Origin: Aquila chrysaetos chrysaetos
Taxonomy: Eukaryota > Chordata > Aves > Accipitriformes > Accipitridae
DNA: 64,000 bases
Assembly: GCF_900496995.4 (NCBI RefSeq)
Contig: NC_044005.1
Span: 27,285,363-27,349,362, forward strand
Direction: 5' to 3'
The translations under genes and the position numbers were made by a program. Under the pieces are notes generated by a model. The model did not search any database. It was given only the letters and a program-made list of their open reading frames with translations, and was not told the origin of the DNA. Every line of letters starts with the position of its first letter. Within the stretch, counting starts at the first letter, position 1. Positions 36,462 to 48,460 of the stretch are shown piece by piece.

Positions 36462-36531
36462 AGGTGAAATCTTGGCTCTGCAGGAGTCAGTGAGAATCTT
36501 GCCAATAATGCGGTTGAGCCAGGATTGTACC
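36462..36531. mobile_element. Relic of a hairpin-type interspersed repeat
   Basis: The segment opens GGTGAAATCTTGGCTC and closes GAGCCAGGATTGTACCC, which are imperfect reverse complements around a middle that also partly self-complements. I recall this pattern (aatcctggctccattgaag and its mirror) as a common short inverted repeat of turtle, crocodile and bird genomes. The family name cannot be given from sequence alone. Confidence 0.45.
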
Positions 36532-36539
36532 CATTAGCG

Positions 36540-39500
36540 TTCAGGGCAATTTCAGGGCTCTAGCTTTTTCACAGGTTTAAAGAGAAAATGCCACAATTTG
36601 TTGTAATAACCCAGCTCCTTTTAATGAGCAAATTAAAGGAAGTTGGTGCAGAGCAGGAGGGAAAAAAGGAATGGCAAGGAGAATGCTAAAAACCTACCAT
36701 ATCAGCGAAGAGACACTCTTCCTGTGATGCTCCTTTCCCTGTGACCCAAGCTTGAAGCTCGTACGGGCACCTTCATCCAGCCTCCATCCCTTGCCCTGCA
36801 CACCCAGCCCATGTCCAAGACTGCTCAATCTGTTGTGCCTGGCTTCCCTAGGGTCTGGCTTGCTCCACCGTATGGACAACACTAGTTCTAACCCAGGCAC
36901 TGGTCAAAGTCATGTCCCTTCTCCCTGCCTCCTTCAGCCCATGCCCAAGGGCACCTGCTTCTGTCACCATGATGTGGCATCGATGTCTTTCTCTCTGTTG
37001 GCTTCTTCTTGAATCAGGTTTAATCTCATCCTCATCTCCCTAACTTTATTCTTCCTCTCTTTTCTACTTAGCTTCTGATTGACCTTCCTGATCTCCAACC
37101 ACTTTAGCTCTGAGGTCTCCAGAAGGCACTGCTCCTGCAGCTGGCTTTGTGCCATTATGTGCAGCATCCTAGGTATGCACCCCACATTTCCCTCTTTCAT
37201 GTCCATGCAATACCTGCTGCCAGCATATTGCCTGTCACTGGCATGTCTGGTGTTAGAAAATGGTATTTACTGAAGTCCACATTGCAGCCAGGTGAGAAAC
37301 AAGAATAATACTAATGGTGCAGCACCCTCCAGGCCCAGATCTTTTTGCTCCATAGTAGCACTGCTGAAGGAACAGAGTAGGCTAAGGTGAGGACAGAGGT
37401 TTGACAAGAAGATTTGACAGGCAGTTCCTGTGTGGATGGAGAACAGGACGTTAGAACATCCACAATAAACATTGGTGAAGGCTTTAAGCACTGGTGAGGC
37501 AAAGTCGGTCAATTCAGTGCTTTAAAGGCAGCTGAAGTGAAGATACACGATAAATGCAGCTCCAGCCAGCAAGTCAGCATGTTGCTGGTTCCAGAACAAC
37601 CTGCAAGGCACGATGGAGAAGCCCTGTGGAGAGGGAATTACAATAATTGAACCAAATGGCCATGTGGGTGTTTACTGCTCTTGCAAGGTCATCAGAGGGT
37701 GCAGTAAATCAGGGTAAAGCCTGGGCAAATTGTGCAACTGGGGGAAAACAAACAGAATGCTCTTTGGTACCCACCTCCCTGGTTGCCAGGGCTGGCAGAG
37801 CTGCTGCAGCAACCCCACGCTTCGAAGGCACGCTGCTGTGGCATGCAGTGCAGGGGAGTGATATCTGGCTGTGAAGAGCCTGGTGAGAGCAACTTTGCAA
37901 AGTTGTCGCATCAGTCTGGAGCAGTAGCTTGTTTTTAAAAATACGGAACCTTCATACAGCTGACAGATGCTGCAGTTGGGAACAATGTCCAACCACATGT
38001 CCTGGACGTGCTGCTATGAGGTGACCCTGGCTGGGACACCTCAATCCAGAAGCTACGTGGTCATTTTGGTCTTCAGGCCTTACCTGTTCAGGCCCAGAGC
38101 TGTGGCCCTGAGCCCACAGGGCTGCATGTGCAGGTCCCTCCCGGCCGGTGCAAGGAGTTGGAGGAAAAGGGCAGGCAGGCAGGCCCCTTCAGGAAAGCCA
38201 TGATGCTATTTGTGCTGATGGGTTTGACATGCTGTGTTAGAAACACATCAATGGCTTTTGGAGAGCCAGAGGGTCTTGTAAAACATTTTTTATTTTGTAT
38301 TCTCACCTTTTAGAAACGTGCTTTTGAGTTTGGATCTTTAACTGTCTCACAGATAACAGTGTCTTAAGTCAATTGATTATGGCACAGTCCCTCCAAACTA
38401 TTACCATTTATGTCATAGCCTGGCACACTCAACACTTGAAATATTTTCCTGTTTATAAATGATCTCCAGTCTGAGGTTGAGGCAGTTATTGGTACAGCTA
38501 AATCTATAACCCTGAGAAGGGACCCAAATAAAAAACAAGCAGCTGCACAGACTTCATGCACAGTTGGTTGTTACAGCCAAGCATCCACAAAAAACCCAAA
38601 TATATTGGCTACTTCTCCTTAGATTAAAGCTCCCCACCATGGCCCACCTGCTTGTGAAAGTACCTCGGAGCTAGTCTGAGTCAGTGGGTACCAAAATGGT
38701 TGCAGATGCTGTCCTTGTCACAGGTCCAGCTCAGGGGTTGTCCTGGGGTTAGAGAGGCAAAGCTGAATGGGCAATTTATACGACCGCTGTTTTCCCTCTG
38801 AACCCCACTGCTATTGTATTTTTGTCTGTATCTCCAGGCAGTCTCACCTCCCAAGGTTTGCAAGACTCTTCCTCCTGTTAATCTAGCCACTATAAGGTAT
38901 TTCAGCAGCTGATGTGAATGATTATTGGCCTGCTATGGATTTCAGATGGTGCATCAGTACCACCCATGATAGGACTTGCTCTTCAGCGGGGAGAGCACTG
39001 TCCTTGTCCTGCTGCAATGATCAACAGGGAGCTTCAATTATAAGCACTTATTTTTGGTAGTTCATCACTTTCTGTACAAATACTACCCTTTGAGATGCAT
39101 TTTTCTCGTGCTTTCTTCAGCCCATAGGTGGTATATTTTGCAAAGTTTGATAAAAATCTGTTTGGCTGGTCTGTATTATTCAGATAGGAGGGGGGTAAAG
39201 TGGTTTTAGCACCACAGATATCTTCCAGATTGTGTTTTTCCTCTTCCTGCAGCTTGATATGGTAACTCCAGCATATCCCTCAGCTACTCTGCTCGCACCC
39301 AGGTCTAAGGCTGTCATTATGCTGAAGGATAATTTGGTTATGAAGAGCGGCTTTAAGCTGATGGCACAAGCTTTAGCAGGGCCCAGAGCCTGGAGGAGCC
39401 ATTGCCCTGAGAACGTGAGACTCCACAGATGTCTGTAGGAAGTCGCTCTTGCTATAAGCACATCTGCCGCTGCTCTGCACCAGGGCTTCCCACCCATCTC

Positions 39501-40135
39501 ATGGACCAAGCTCTCCAGAGCCTTATCACAAGGCAGGTTTGAACAGGAGGGGTGTTTCCCAGCCACGCAGCGGTGTTTGTACAACCTCTTGTGGTACCCA
39601 GCCTGTGACCTTCTGCAGGCTCCAGCAGTCGCTTTAGGGACTGCTCATTGCAATCCCCCACGGAGTGCTCTAGCCCCAAATGGGTGCAGTAGCTCTACCT
39701 GCACCGAAACAAGGCAACCACGGCCAACAAGTAACATCGATTGTGCCCCAAAGCCTGCGGTGGTCCTCTAGGAAGTGGAGTTATGCTACCACCAGAACAT
39801 AGCTGTGGCGTAGGAGCCTGAAACCATCCCCCTGGCAGCTCAGGGCCTCCTTGGCTGGCATCCCAGAGCCACGTCTCTCTTATTTTTCCCTATGACAGGT
39901 TGTTCCTGGGGGTCTTCTTGCCTTCACCTCCCATTTCCTGGCAATTTCCTCCTGCCACTCATCAATTTTTTATATAATCTGAGCATTTTGTCATCGGAGC
40001 AGAGGCAATAGTGCATAAACACTGCCTTGGGTGGGCTCACTGCCCTCCATCCCCCACCAGCAGACTGAAAGCAAACCCCAGAATAGCCTGACCAAGCTTA
40101 CGGGGCAGCAGCAAGGCTTAGATGCTGGTGAAGGC
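36540..40135. other. Intergenic, no gene seen
   Basis: No recognisable coding exon, RNA or repeat beyond short simple stretches. Confidence 0.45.
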
Positions 40136-40138
40136 TGG

Positions 40139-40192
40139 CCTGGCCAGGGGAGGTGGCATCATCCCAGAGCCTTGCCACCTCCCCTGGCCAGG
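40139..40192. repeat. Perfect inverted repeat, 20-bp arms and 14-base loop
   Basis: Arms at 40139-40158 and 40173-40192 are exact reverse complements. The arm begins with CCTGGCCAGG, itself a palindrome. The hairpin is GC-rich and would be very stable. Pairing does not extend beyond the arms, so the stem is short for a microRNA precursor. Confidence 0.9.
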
Positions 40193-40199
40193 TACAATG

Positions 40200-42540
40200 T
40201 TCTGAGCCTACAAAAGCTGCAGCTGCTGCCCTCAAAAAAATTGAGGTTGTCCTCAATCAGTTGCCGCTAATTCATTCCCCGACTTCCCCTGCATTTCTCC
40301 CTCCCTGACACATCCATCCTTGCATTGCATCTCTTGCCCGCCATTACCCCTCCACCTCTGTCACCCCAAACTCCTCCAGCCTCCAGCTCCCTGTTTTGCA
40401 GGGTGAAGGGTCAGTGCCAACTCTGGTCCCTGTCAAGTATGGGCAAACCAAGAGGCTTGGTGGGACACAGGCCGGTCTGGGTGATGCTGATTGAGTGACT
40501 CGGGCTGCAGGAGCTGACATCCGTGGCTTGCTAGTAGGGATTTACACAGATCAAAAGATTTGTTGGGTGGATGCTGAGGGGCCATTGGGTTATTGAAAAG
40601 GAATCCAAGGTCTTTCTGTGGAGAGACAAAAATGGAAATTTTGACCTTGTCTGAAGATCAGAAATGGACTGCAGAGCCTAGTTTGACATTAATGAGCTGA
40701 GAGCAGAAGAAGGGCCTCTCTGGAGGTGCCTGCCCTTAATTTATCCATTTTCTCCCTATTAAAACCACGGCACTCCCTGGGGACGGCAGCTCCAAAGCCC
40801 ATCTCATTTTGTCATTTGAATGAACTGTTTGATCTGAGAATTATTATTATTATTATTTAATATTTGACAGCTGATAATGCCTTTGGCACTCAGCCAGAGC
40901 ATATGGGTGAGACAAGTCCCTGGCCCAAGGCTTTAGGACCACAATTCCAGCTTTCAGTTAGTCACAGGACACCAGAATGCTGCTCCTAATGAAAAACGAT
41001 GTGACGCATATGTGGTATGAGTCATTATAATGTTAACTACTGTTACTTCAAGCCCAGACATCGCCAGGATCGCTTTCCTCCCCAAAGATGATTCATGTGC
41101 CTCATGCATGACAGTTCAGCCATTTTTTTGCTTATTCAAGTGAATTTCAATATTTTTTAAGTGTTTGGGGGGCAAAGCCCTTCTGTTCCTGTTTGCCAAG
41201 CTGAATTTCCTTAAAATGCTCACAACCAGTTTCCCAGAGGCTTAATACCAGGAAGGAGGAAAAAAGGAAAAGCTCTGAGGTCTGTGTGCACAGGGGTTTG
41301 CAACGGGACGCTCCCCCAGTGCAAGGGACGCTCCCCATCCCAGCTGTGAAGTGGAGGTTGCCCCATGGACACAGCTGCCCGCGAGCCGAGCACGAGCCCT
41401 CGGGAGAGGGCAAGGGGATGCTGGAGGGTCTGCAGGAGGCTGCAGGATCCTGCAGACAGGGATGCAACCCACCGCTGCCCCTCCTCTCAGCCAGCAAGGG
41501 GCCGAGCACGAATGGGGAAGGTCCCTGTGGTGTTTACACAGATAAGTCTTGATATCTTCTTCTTAACCCTGCCGCCCATGTTTCATCTTGGTCTTCGGCA
41601 GCCTTGTAAAGCTTTGTTTCCAGAGACTTTGCCTCCTGCCAATAGCTGAGTGAGGAGGTCCCCCAGGGCTCAGTCCGCCAGCCTCTAAAGATGCTTTATT
41701 CAGCAATTAGTCAGTGGGGGACCTGCTTTCAAGCAGGTGACTGCCACTGCAGGTAGTCGCTGTCTTTGCTGGGGTTGGACTTAAGCCTTCCGCAGCCACA
41801 TCGTGGCATGGAGGCAGCCTGAGAGCCCCCAGCCGCTGTGGCTGCCCGTGTCCCCACGTGCACAGGCTGTGACACATCCTCGCTCGACACGGTCTTTTTG
41901 GGCAGAGTAGGACAACCCTGAAAAATGAGAGAGGAACAGAAAAAAAAGCAGATGAACCTTTGAGGAAGTGAAGCATCGCAGATCAGGCCCTTGTGGGATT
42001 ACAGGATTGAACCCTGTTGGCTCAAAGCCAGGTGTGGGACATAGGGAATTCACTCTCTGTCATCTCCTCTCAAAACATGGCTCAATCCTTGCCCTCCAAG
42101 GCCCTGGGGACTAGTGGCTGCAGTCTGTACCAGCAGCAGAACCAGCGCTGATAGCAGGAAGGCTGAATCACGTCCATCAGCCATTGACCTCACTTCCATC
42201 CTGATTGGAGCTGGGCAAGGTTTGCCAGGCAAGCACGTGTCACAGTCTTCTATTCTTGGGAAGAATTATGTCACAGTGAAGTCTTCAGTTTATGCCCTAA
42301 ATTCAACATAATAGGATGCAGAAGTGCACAGACAGGTCTCAAGCATTCTGCCCTGGCCCAAATACATCTACATTTTTTACAGCTGAAGTTCACTGAGCTT
42401 TTTTTGGTACAGACTACATGGGAGTATAGGTTTGGGGTTGTGTGGCTTTTCCCCCTTGATTTTCTTCATAACTCAGAGTTTCACGTTCAACATCAATCTC
42501 AGCTCTGACATTCAGTGACACCATCCAAACACTACATGGT
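40200..42540. other. Intergenic, no gene seen
   Basis: Contains a short (ATT)n microsatellite near 40842-40858. Nothing else is recognised. Confidence 0.45.
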
Positions 42541-42542
42541 TG

Positions 42543-42592
42543 CAGAATCACAGCACATCAGGCTGGAAGGACCATACCAAGGTTATCCATGG
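42543..42592. mobile_element. Possible CR1 LINE fragment
   Basis: AGAATCACAGCACATCAGG followed by CTGGAAGGACC resembles the antisense 3' end of CR1 elements (agaatcacagaat...ggttggaaggga). It is only about 50 bases and degraded. Confidence 0.4.
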
Positions 42593-43929
42593 TAGACAGG
42601 TAGTCCCACCAGCTCAGCTTTGTTTTTTTAAGAGACTGTTGTGTTTCATAGCCAGATTTACCACAAGGCTCTGGCTGCGGGAGAAAGCAGCCAAAGCATA
42701 TGGACTAGCTATTCTGGGTTTAGAGCTGCTTTGCTTTGCCAGAGCGATGCAAAGCAGCTAGACAGCACACAGGGTTCCCTTTCCTATCCCGCTCGTCCTC
42801 CAGATGTCAGCTATTTGCCTGAACACATCCCCTACGTGATGTGCATGCACCCATACACACCACCCCCTTCTCCCTCCTTGCCCCCCTTCCCATCCTTGTA
42901 CATCCCACACCGCTCTGCTGTTCACCCAGCCTACACCTCAGCTGGTTCTGGTCCAGGAGCCACAGCTCTGAAGGGGTCATTTGGAATTCATGGAGGACTC
43001 TTGGTCTCATGAGGACTTGCCCTTTTCCACAATGACCTCCATGTCCCGTCATCCCAAGTGGGATGGGCATCCAAGAGACTGGAGTTTACTACGCTGTGAG
43101 GAGCCAGAGATGCTGCCACATACTTCAGGCAACCAACAAGGCTCCCTAGCTGAACCAAGAAAAAGGTCCCACTGAATGAGTCTTCACAGCACATCAACTG
43201 AGAGCTTAATTACCGCAGAATTCAGATGCTCTGAATAGCTTTCCAAAGGCACCTGCCTTCCCCCATTCATCATCTGCCGAAGAAAAGTGCCCGGCACTGG
43301 GCAGCCTGAACACTGCTCCGGCACTGCTGACAAGGGCTAGGAAGAAGAGGGATCTGCTTCGGCATGGCCGCACGAGACACTCTCAGGGTCATGGGCGATG
43401 GGGGGCAAGGCGGGGGTGAGAAGGGATTTCCCTCTGGATTTTTCTGCACTGAAGCGTTTTAGTGTTCAGCCTCCTCAGAAGCCAACATTTACTGAGAGGG
43501 AAGAAAATGACACTAATCCCAGAAGGATGCTATTCAAATATATTGCAGACACAGGCTTCTCAGGAGCTTTAACTACGCAGGAAGTTGAAGACATCTGTGT
43601 TATCAGGTGCTAATCATATCAAAGGCATGACAAAATCTGATGCTGGGTGCTATGTTTTGTAAGGGACCTGCAGCTTACGCCTTGCTTATTGCTGCCTCCT
43701 AAACAGGCAGATTTCCTCCTAAGTGCTTAAAAAGTTCATGCTGCACTCCAGGGCTTGGCACTTCACTTTTACAGAAGACTTCTTTTTTTTAACTGTATTT
43801 TTCACAACAAATGATCTGAATCTGTCTTTTAATCAAAAAACCTCAACTTATCCGTAACAGCTGAGTCACTACCAACACAGTACTGTAATATTTTTATTAT
43901 TTTCTGTATCCCTCTATGAAAGCAATCTG

Positions 43930-44310
43930 ACAGCATGTGGGGGCTTTTTTTTCCTCACCACTGTACATTAACCAGATGGTTTTCACTCTATTGTCCACAG
44001 ATACACCCACATCTTTTTTTTCCCTTCATGCTTCCAGTTAATTTAGAAATCACTAGTGATTATGAAACGTTGAAGTTGTTCCTTCCAATATGCTTTACCT
44101 TCTCCTTGTCCACGCTTAATTTCCTCTCCCATCACGCTGCCCAATTAATTAGCTTTGGCTGATCCCTCTGAAGCTTCTCTCTCATCTCTAGATTTCACTA
44201 ATCTGATCATTTTTAATAGCTGCAAATATAACTTTAATCTGTTCAGTGCTCCCCCCAGTCATCATAAATAGGTACTTAAAATCCCCCCACTTATTTTGCT
44301 GGTGCAAGGG
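43930..44310. mobile_element. Ancient CR1/L3-type LINE fragment
   Basis: Successive words match the well-known amniote CR1-like pattern in order: CTTTACCTTCTCC, TAATTTCCTCTCCCATCAC, GCCCAATTAATTAG, GATCCCTCTGAAGCTTCTC, then AGCTGCAAATAT and CATCATAAATA (cf. tttacatttat, aatttcatctgccat, gcccagt, gatccctttgaagctcttc, catctgcaaactt, atcatttatgaa). It is heavily diverged and 5'-truncated. No reading frame survives. Confidence 0.55.
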
Positions 44311-44339
44311 GCACCGAGTGCCCCTGATGAGCGGGTCCT

Positions 44340-46289
44340 GCCTAATGTCCTCTAGTCCCACTGATGCAGCCACCTGAGCGGCAATGTCCAGTCGTCTCAA
44401 GTGTGATTTTTTTCCCCTTACATCATGTCTCTGCTTTCTGTTTCTGCTTCTTTGAGGATGCTCTGCAGCTGAGTCCTCACCTTCGCGGAGGCCTTCCAGT
44501 TATTGGGAGTTTCAGTAGTTTCTGTCCCTTTCTGGTACGAAATCTTTCATCTCAGCTCTCTGCTTGCAACTGTTTGGCAGGAGTTCAGGCTTTCAGTCTC
44601 GAGTGATCTGGGGTTTTTTTGGCTGTCAATAAAGTAATGTTACCAAATTTGTCGTGGCATATTTATCTGTTGCTATGTCTGTAGTTAGATGAAGCATGTG
44701 AAGCTCAGGACATATTGGCAGGGTGGTTTTAATGTTTGCGAGAACATAATCAAAAACAAAACCCCACCTTCCCGTGCGAGGCAGCCCTGAAACACAAGCA
44801 CAGCCTTTTCCTCGCGTATTTTATGTCTATGGCAACATTTTTTCTAATTATTTTTTGAAGAGGGGCATCATTTAGCTGGTGTAACAAGTCCAATGTGATA
44901 GTGCCTCAGCTAATATTTAATGTAATGAGATCTCATTTCCTTCTGCTGGATGGGCTCTTGCCAGAGGTCTCTCTTCCAGCTGAGAGCAAAGGGCCATTTC
45001 GATATCCATTTTCCTTTCATTCATCCCAGCAGATGCATAAATACAAGAAGAAGTTTCAGTGGAGCAGGAGGCTCTGTGCATTTTGCTGCACTCCCTTCAG
45101 AGCCTGTCCCTTTTCCTTCTCTGGGCAGGAAAGTTTCCGACCGGCAGCTTATCCTCAGTGCCCCGGAGGTAGTCCATCTCTGACTGACTCTTCTAGGTCA
45201 CACAGGCCTTTTGCCTCGTGTCACCTCCCAGAGACACTGCCCCTCTCCAATCTGGACTGAATGGCTGCAGTTATAAAAGCAAAGCCCCAAACCAAATTGC
45301 TTAGGCTGGTTTTCGCCATACCTCCATAAGCACTAGCATGTACATATAATATCTGTGCACGCATACATTTCTCTCAGAGCTGCCCGAGGTTGGGGAGACT
45401 TTGATTTGGGATGCTAATGTCGCCTTATCTTCGTTAAAGCAGGAGAAACAATGCTGCAGCTCTGCTGCTAAGCAGTGTATATATAAAAGTTGGTAAGGGC
45501 TAATCCCCCACCCCGCCGGGCAATCGTAGCGCCTGCGTGTCAATCCAGTGATGTGTGCGGCCCCGGTGAAGGACGGAGCAGCTGCCCCAGGCTGACAAAA
45601 GCAGCCAGCAGGGACTGTGCAGGGGCAGCTGTGGCCGAGGTGACCATGCATACCGCGGTGGCAGTGCTGCCTCTGTCAGCCATCCTCCCTGCTTGCCCAC
45701 TCACCTTCTGCCGGGTGCCTTGGCACCTTGGCATGGCGTAAAGCCAAGGCAGCTCTCTGGGCCTTGGCAAGCCATGGATTAAGATGCTTCATCCAGCGAC
45801 CGAGTTTTAATTTCAGGCTCCCCCATGGCACAGAGAGAAGGGGTTTCAAGCCCACATCTTGCTTCCCTTCACCTCCACAGCCCCTCCAGCCTTGCCAAAA
45901 GGCTGTCCGTGTGTGATGAGGCCCTTGTTGTTTGCCTTTAATTAGCGCATGCTGGCTGGACAGGGCTGGACAGGGTCTGATAACTGAGGCAAACAACAGG
46001 ACCGGGAAAGCGGGCAGCCAGTGGCAGGCTGCACTCCAGCTGACCACATCCCCACGGGCTCCCAGGGACACGAACAGGACCCTTACGGGGACTTTCACCC
46101 GGGGAAGGCGATTGCCGCGAAACCTCCTTGTTCCCAGCCATGCAACAGCAAGTCCCACTGCATCCCCTGCTTCCTCACAGGGCTGCAGCTCACCCCACGC
46201 CTACACAGGACTGGGGACCTGGGCCCTGCTTGCAAACACCCCAAAGTCCTGGGCTGTGCATGGCCAGGGCTTTGCTTCACACCTGCTGG
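44340..46289. other. Intergenic, no gene seen; one TATA-like element
   Basis: TATATATAAAAG at 45478-45489 is a good TATA box by sequence. It has no recognisable transcript attached and lies 2.4 kb upstream of the SYNDIG1L CpG island. Otherwise nothing is supported. Confidence 0.4.
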
Positions 46290-46295
46290 GAGTTT

Positions 46296-46490
46296 GGCTG
46301 AGTTGGAGTTGCTGGAGTGGAAGGGGCCACTACAAGTTGTCTACTCCGACCCTGTGCCCCAAGGCAGAGTGTCACGTGCTGAGGTCATTTCCAAAGGATG
46401 CCTCTAACCTGGACAGAGAGACCTCAGATGATGGAGATGCCAAACATCCTTTGCTGCATCGCAAGCCCTTTCCTGTCTGTCCCACTTCCT
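46296..46490. mobile_element. Degraded CR1 LINE fragment
   Basis: The order GGAGTGGAAGGGGCCACTAC, GTTGTCTACTCCGACCC, then CCTCAGATGATGGAGATGCC and CATCGCAAGCCCTTTCC parallels the antisense CR1 3' region (ggttggaagggacct, catctagtccaaccc, aaggatggagattcc, ctgggtaacccattcc). It is non-coding and truncated. Confidence 0.5.
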
Positions 46491-46499
46491 AGGGACATG

Positions 46500-47855
46500 G
46501 GGATGGACTATTGCCTTCTCAGACCCCCTCTCAAGCTATGCGGGCTGGGTCTGGCCAACAGGGACACCTTTTCCCTGGGGATCACTCTGTTCATAGCAGC
46601 AGCTCTGTGCTCCGGCTGACATCCTGGAAGACAGTCTCCCAGCTGAGGCCTCCAGCCTGGGGCTAGCATTTTGGGCTCACATCCTTCCCAGACCTGCTGG
46701 GGGATGCCACCAGCAGGACATGTGGATCCCCCCCAGGGAGGGAAAGCTGGCCAGCTGTCACTGGTTCTTTGGGGAAGGCAGGTGCTTTGGTCCATCATTA
46801 GCCCACATAATCCAGCACTTTTGGTTTTGCAAAAGGATCTCACTGCTGCTACTGGAAAGATGTGCACCGCTCTGGGAGCCAGAGCAGAGGGGAGGCTGCC
46901 CTGCCATCTCCTCTCCTAGCCAGAGCCCCAGCCCCTCCGGGAATGGGACCTCAGGACCGGCCTGCCCCGGCACATAACCCGTCACCCATCAGTTCAGCAC
47001 CTGGAAGAAGCTGGGAGGTGTTGGAGACCAGCCTGGACCTCCAGAAATGTGTGTTGTGCTGAGAAGCCACAGTGTGGTCCTGAGGGCTGCAGGCTGCGAG
47101 GGGTGACTGCTGGGTAGTGTGGATGGTGGGCATTGGTGGCTGTGGGTCACACCTGGGTCTGCCTGGCAAGGTCTGCTCCTGGAAGAGCAGCACTGGGGAT
47201 GGGCGAAGGCAGGCAGCTCTCTGCCCGCGCTCGAGCAGGTCACCCTGGCTGGACCAGGCTTCAGCCGTGTGTGTATCTGCTCGCAGTTGTCCCCGTACTG
47301 GGTGCTCCTGAGCTGGGGGAGCTGCTGGGGGGGTACTTGGGGAGGTTAGGAGCAAGCGGGGAGACAGTGCAGGACCTGGGGAGCTGCCGGAGTGTGGGGG
47401 AGCAGCACGGGCTCCCCGGGGCATTACCTGGGCTGCGGGGGGTGGTGCAGGAAGGACGGACTGCGGGGGTTGCGGTGTCGACTCCCGCTGTGCTGGTGCA
47501 AATCCGGATTAACTCCACTCACGGGAGTGATGCCCAGGTGGGTGTGAGGCAAATCAACATCGCACCCGCGTCCTCACGGAGCAGGGCAGAAAAATACCTG
47601 GCTGAGCCGGCAAGCGAGCTGCCTGCCCCTGGGATGCAGCACCCAGGCCGGGCTGCCTGAGCCCTCAGCACGGGCTCCGGCAGGAAGAAATCTCATTGAC
47701 CCTTTTCCTTTAAACTCTGCTTGCCGGCGCTGGGTCTTTCCCTGGCTGGGGGAGCGGGAAGGGCTGTGCCCTGGGCAGCGGAGGGAGCAGAAGAGAAAGG
47801 AGAGACTTTCCGCCTTGTTACCTAAACCAGCGGGAGAAGAAATCATGTCGGGCGC
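46500..47855. other. Upstream flank of SYNDIG1L, no gene seen
   Basis: GC-rich but not CpG-island-like until about 47.8 kb. G-rich clusters occur near 47320-47470. No supported exon. Confidence 0.4.
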
Positions 47856-47859
47856 CGGG

Positions 47860-48460
47860 GAGCGGCGGCGACGCACAGCTCTCATTAGCGAGCCCTAGGA
47901 GCCGGTGGCAGCAGAGCCAGCGTGCCAGAGCTAGGGGAGGCAGCGAGCGGGCGCGGGGTCTCTGGACGCGAACGTGAAGTACGGCTTCGCTGCAGCTAGA
48001 GGGCTTCGCCGCTGCTGCACAGCCCCGTGCGGATCCTGGTGCGCTGCCGCACACCCCGGCACCGGCTGGGGCTCCGCCGCGCCGCTCCCCGCCGCTCCCC
48101 GGCAGCCCGCGGCCGGGCCCGCCGCAGGGCCGCCGGACGCCCACCCGGGCGGCGGGCCGCGGCGTGCCCCGCAGCCGAGAGCCGCCGCCGGCCACGGCCA
48201 TGCCGGCCGCCGCCGCTCCGCTCCTGCCGCCGCCGCTCCAAGTTGGCGGGTGAGCCCTTCCTCGACACGCAGGTAAGGACCCGCGCTCCACTCCGGGATG
48301 GGGGCATCCCCGCTCGGAGGCGGGCGGGTGGCTCTCCTGGGGCGTCCGGGCGCTCGTCCCCGGGCTGTTCCCGCGGGGCGGCGGCAGGTCCCCGGGGGAA
48401 GCCAGCCCGGCGCCAAGCTCGGGTTGGCCCGGGGGGGGGGGCAGAAAACGTGTCGGGGGC
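47860..48460 (+). promoter_or_regulatory. SYNDIG1L: CpG island, probable SYNDIG1L promoter and non-coding exon 1
   Basis: This is one of the two densest CpG stretches in the 36 kb upstream of the SYNDIG1L coding exons. A strong donor, ACGCAG|GTAAGG, follows at 48272/48273, and another, GGCGG|GTGAGC, lies just before it. Because the first coding exon of SYNDIG1L begins with an acceptor 26 bases before its ATG, an upstream non-coding exon is required, and this is the best candidate. Long open frames on both strands here are a by-product of high GC. Confidence 0.5.

Noticed and set aside
40139-40192. microRNA precursor
   Set aside because: The stem is only 20 bp with a perfect, bulge-free duplex and no extension of pairing into the flanks, unlike canonical precursors.
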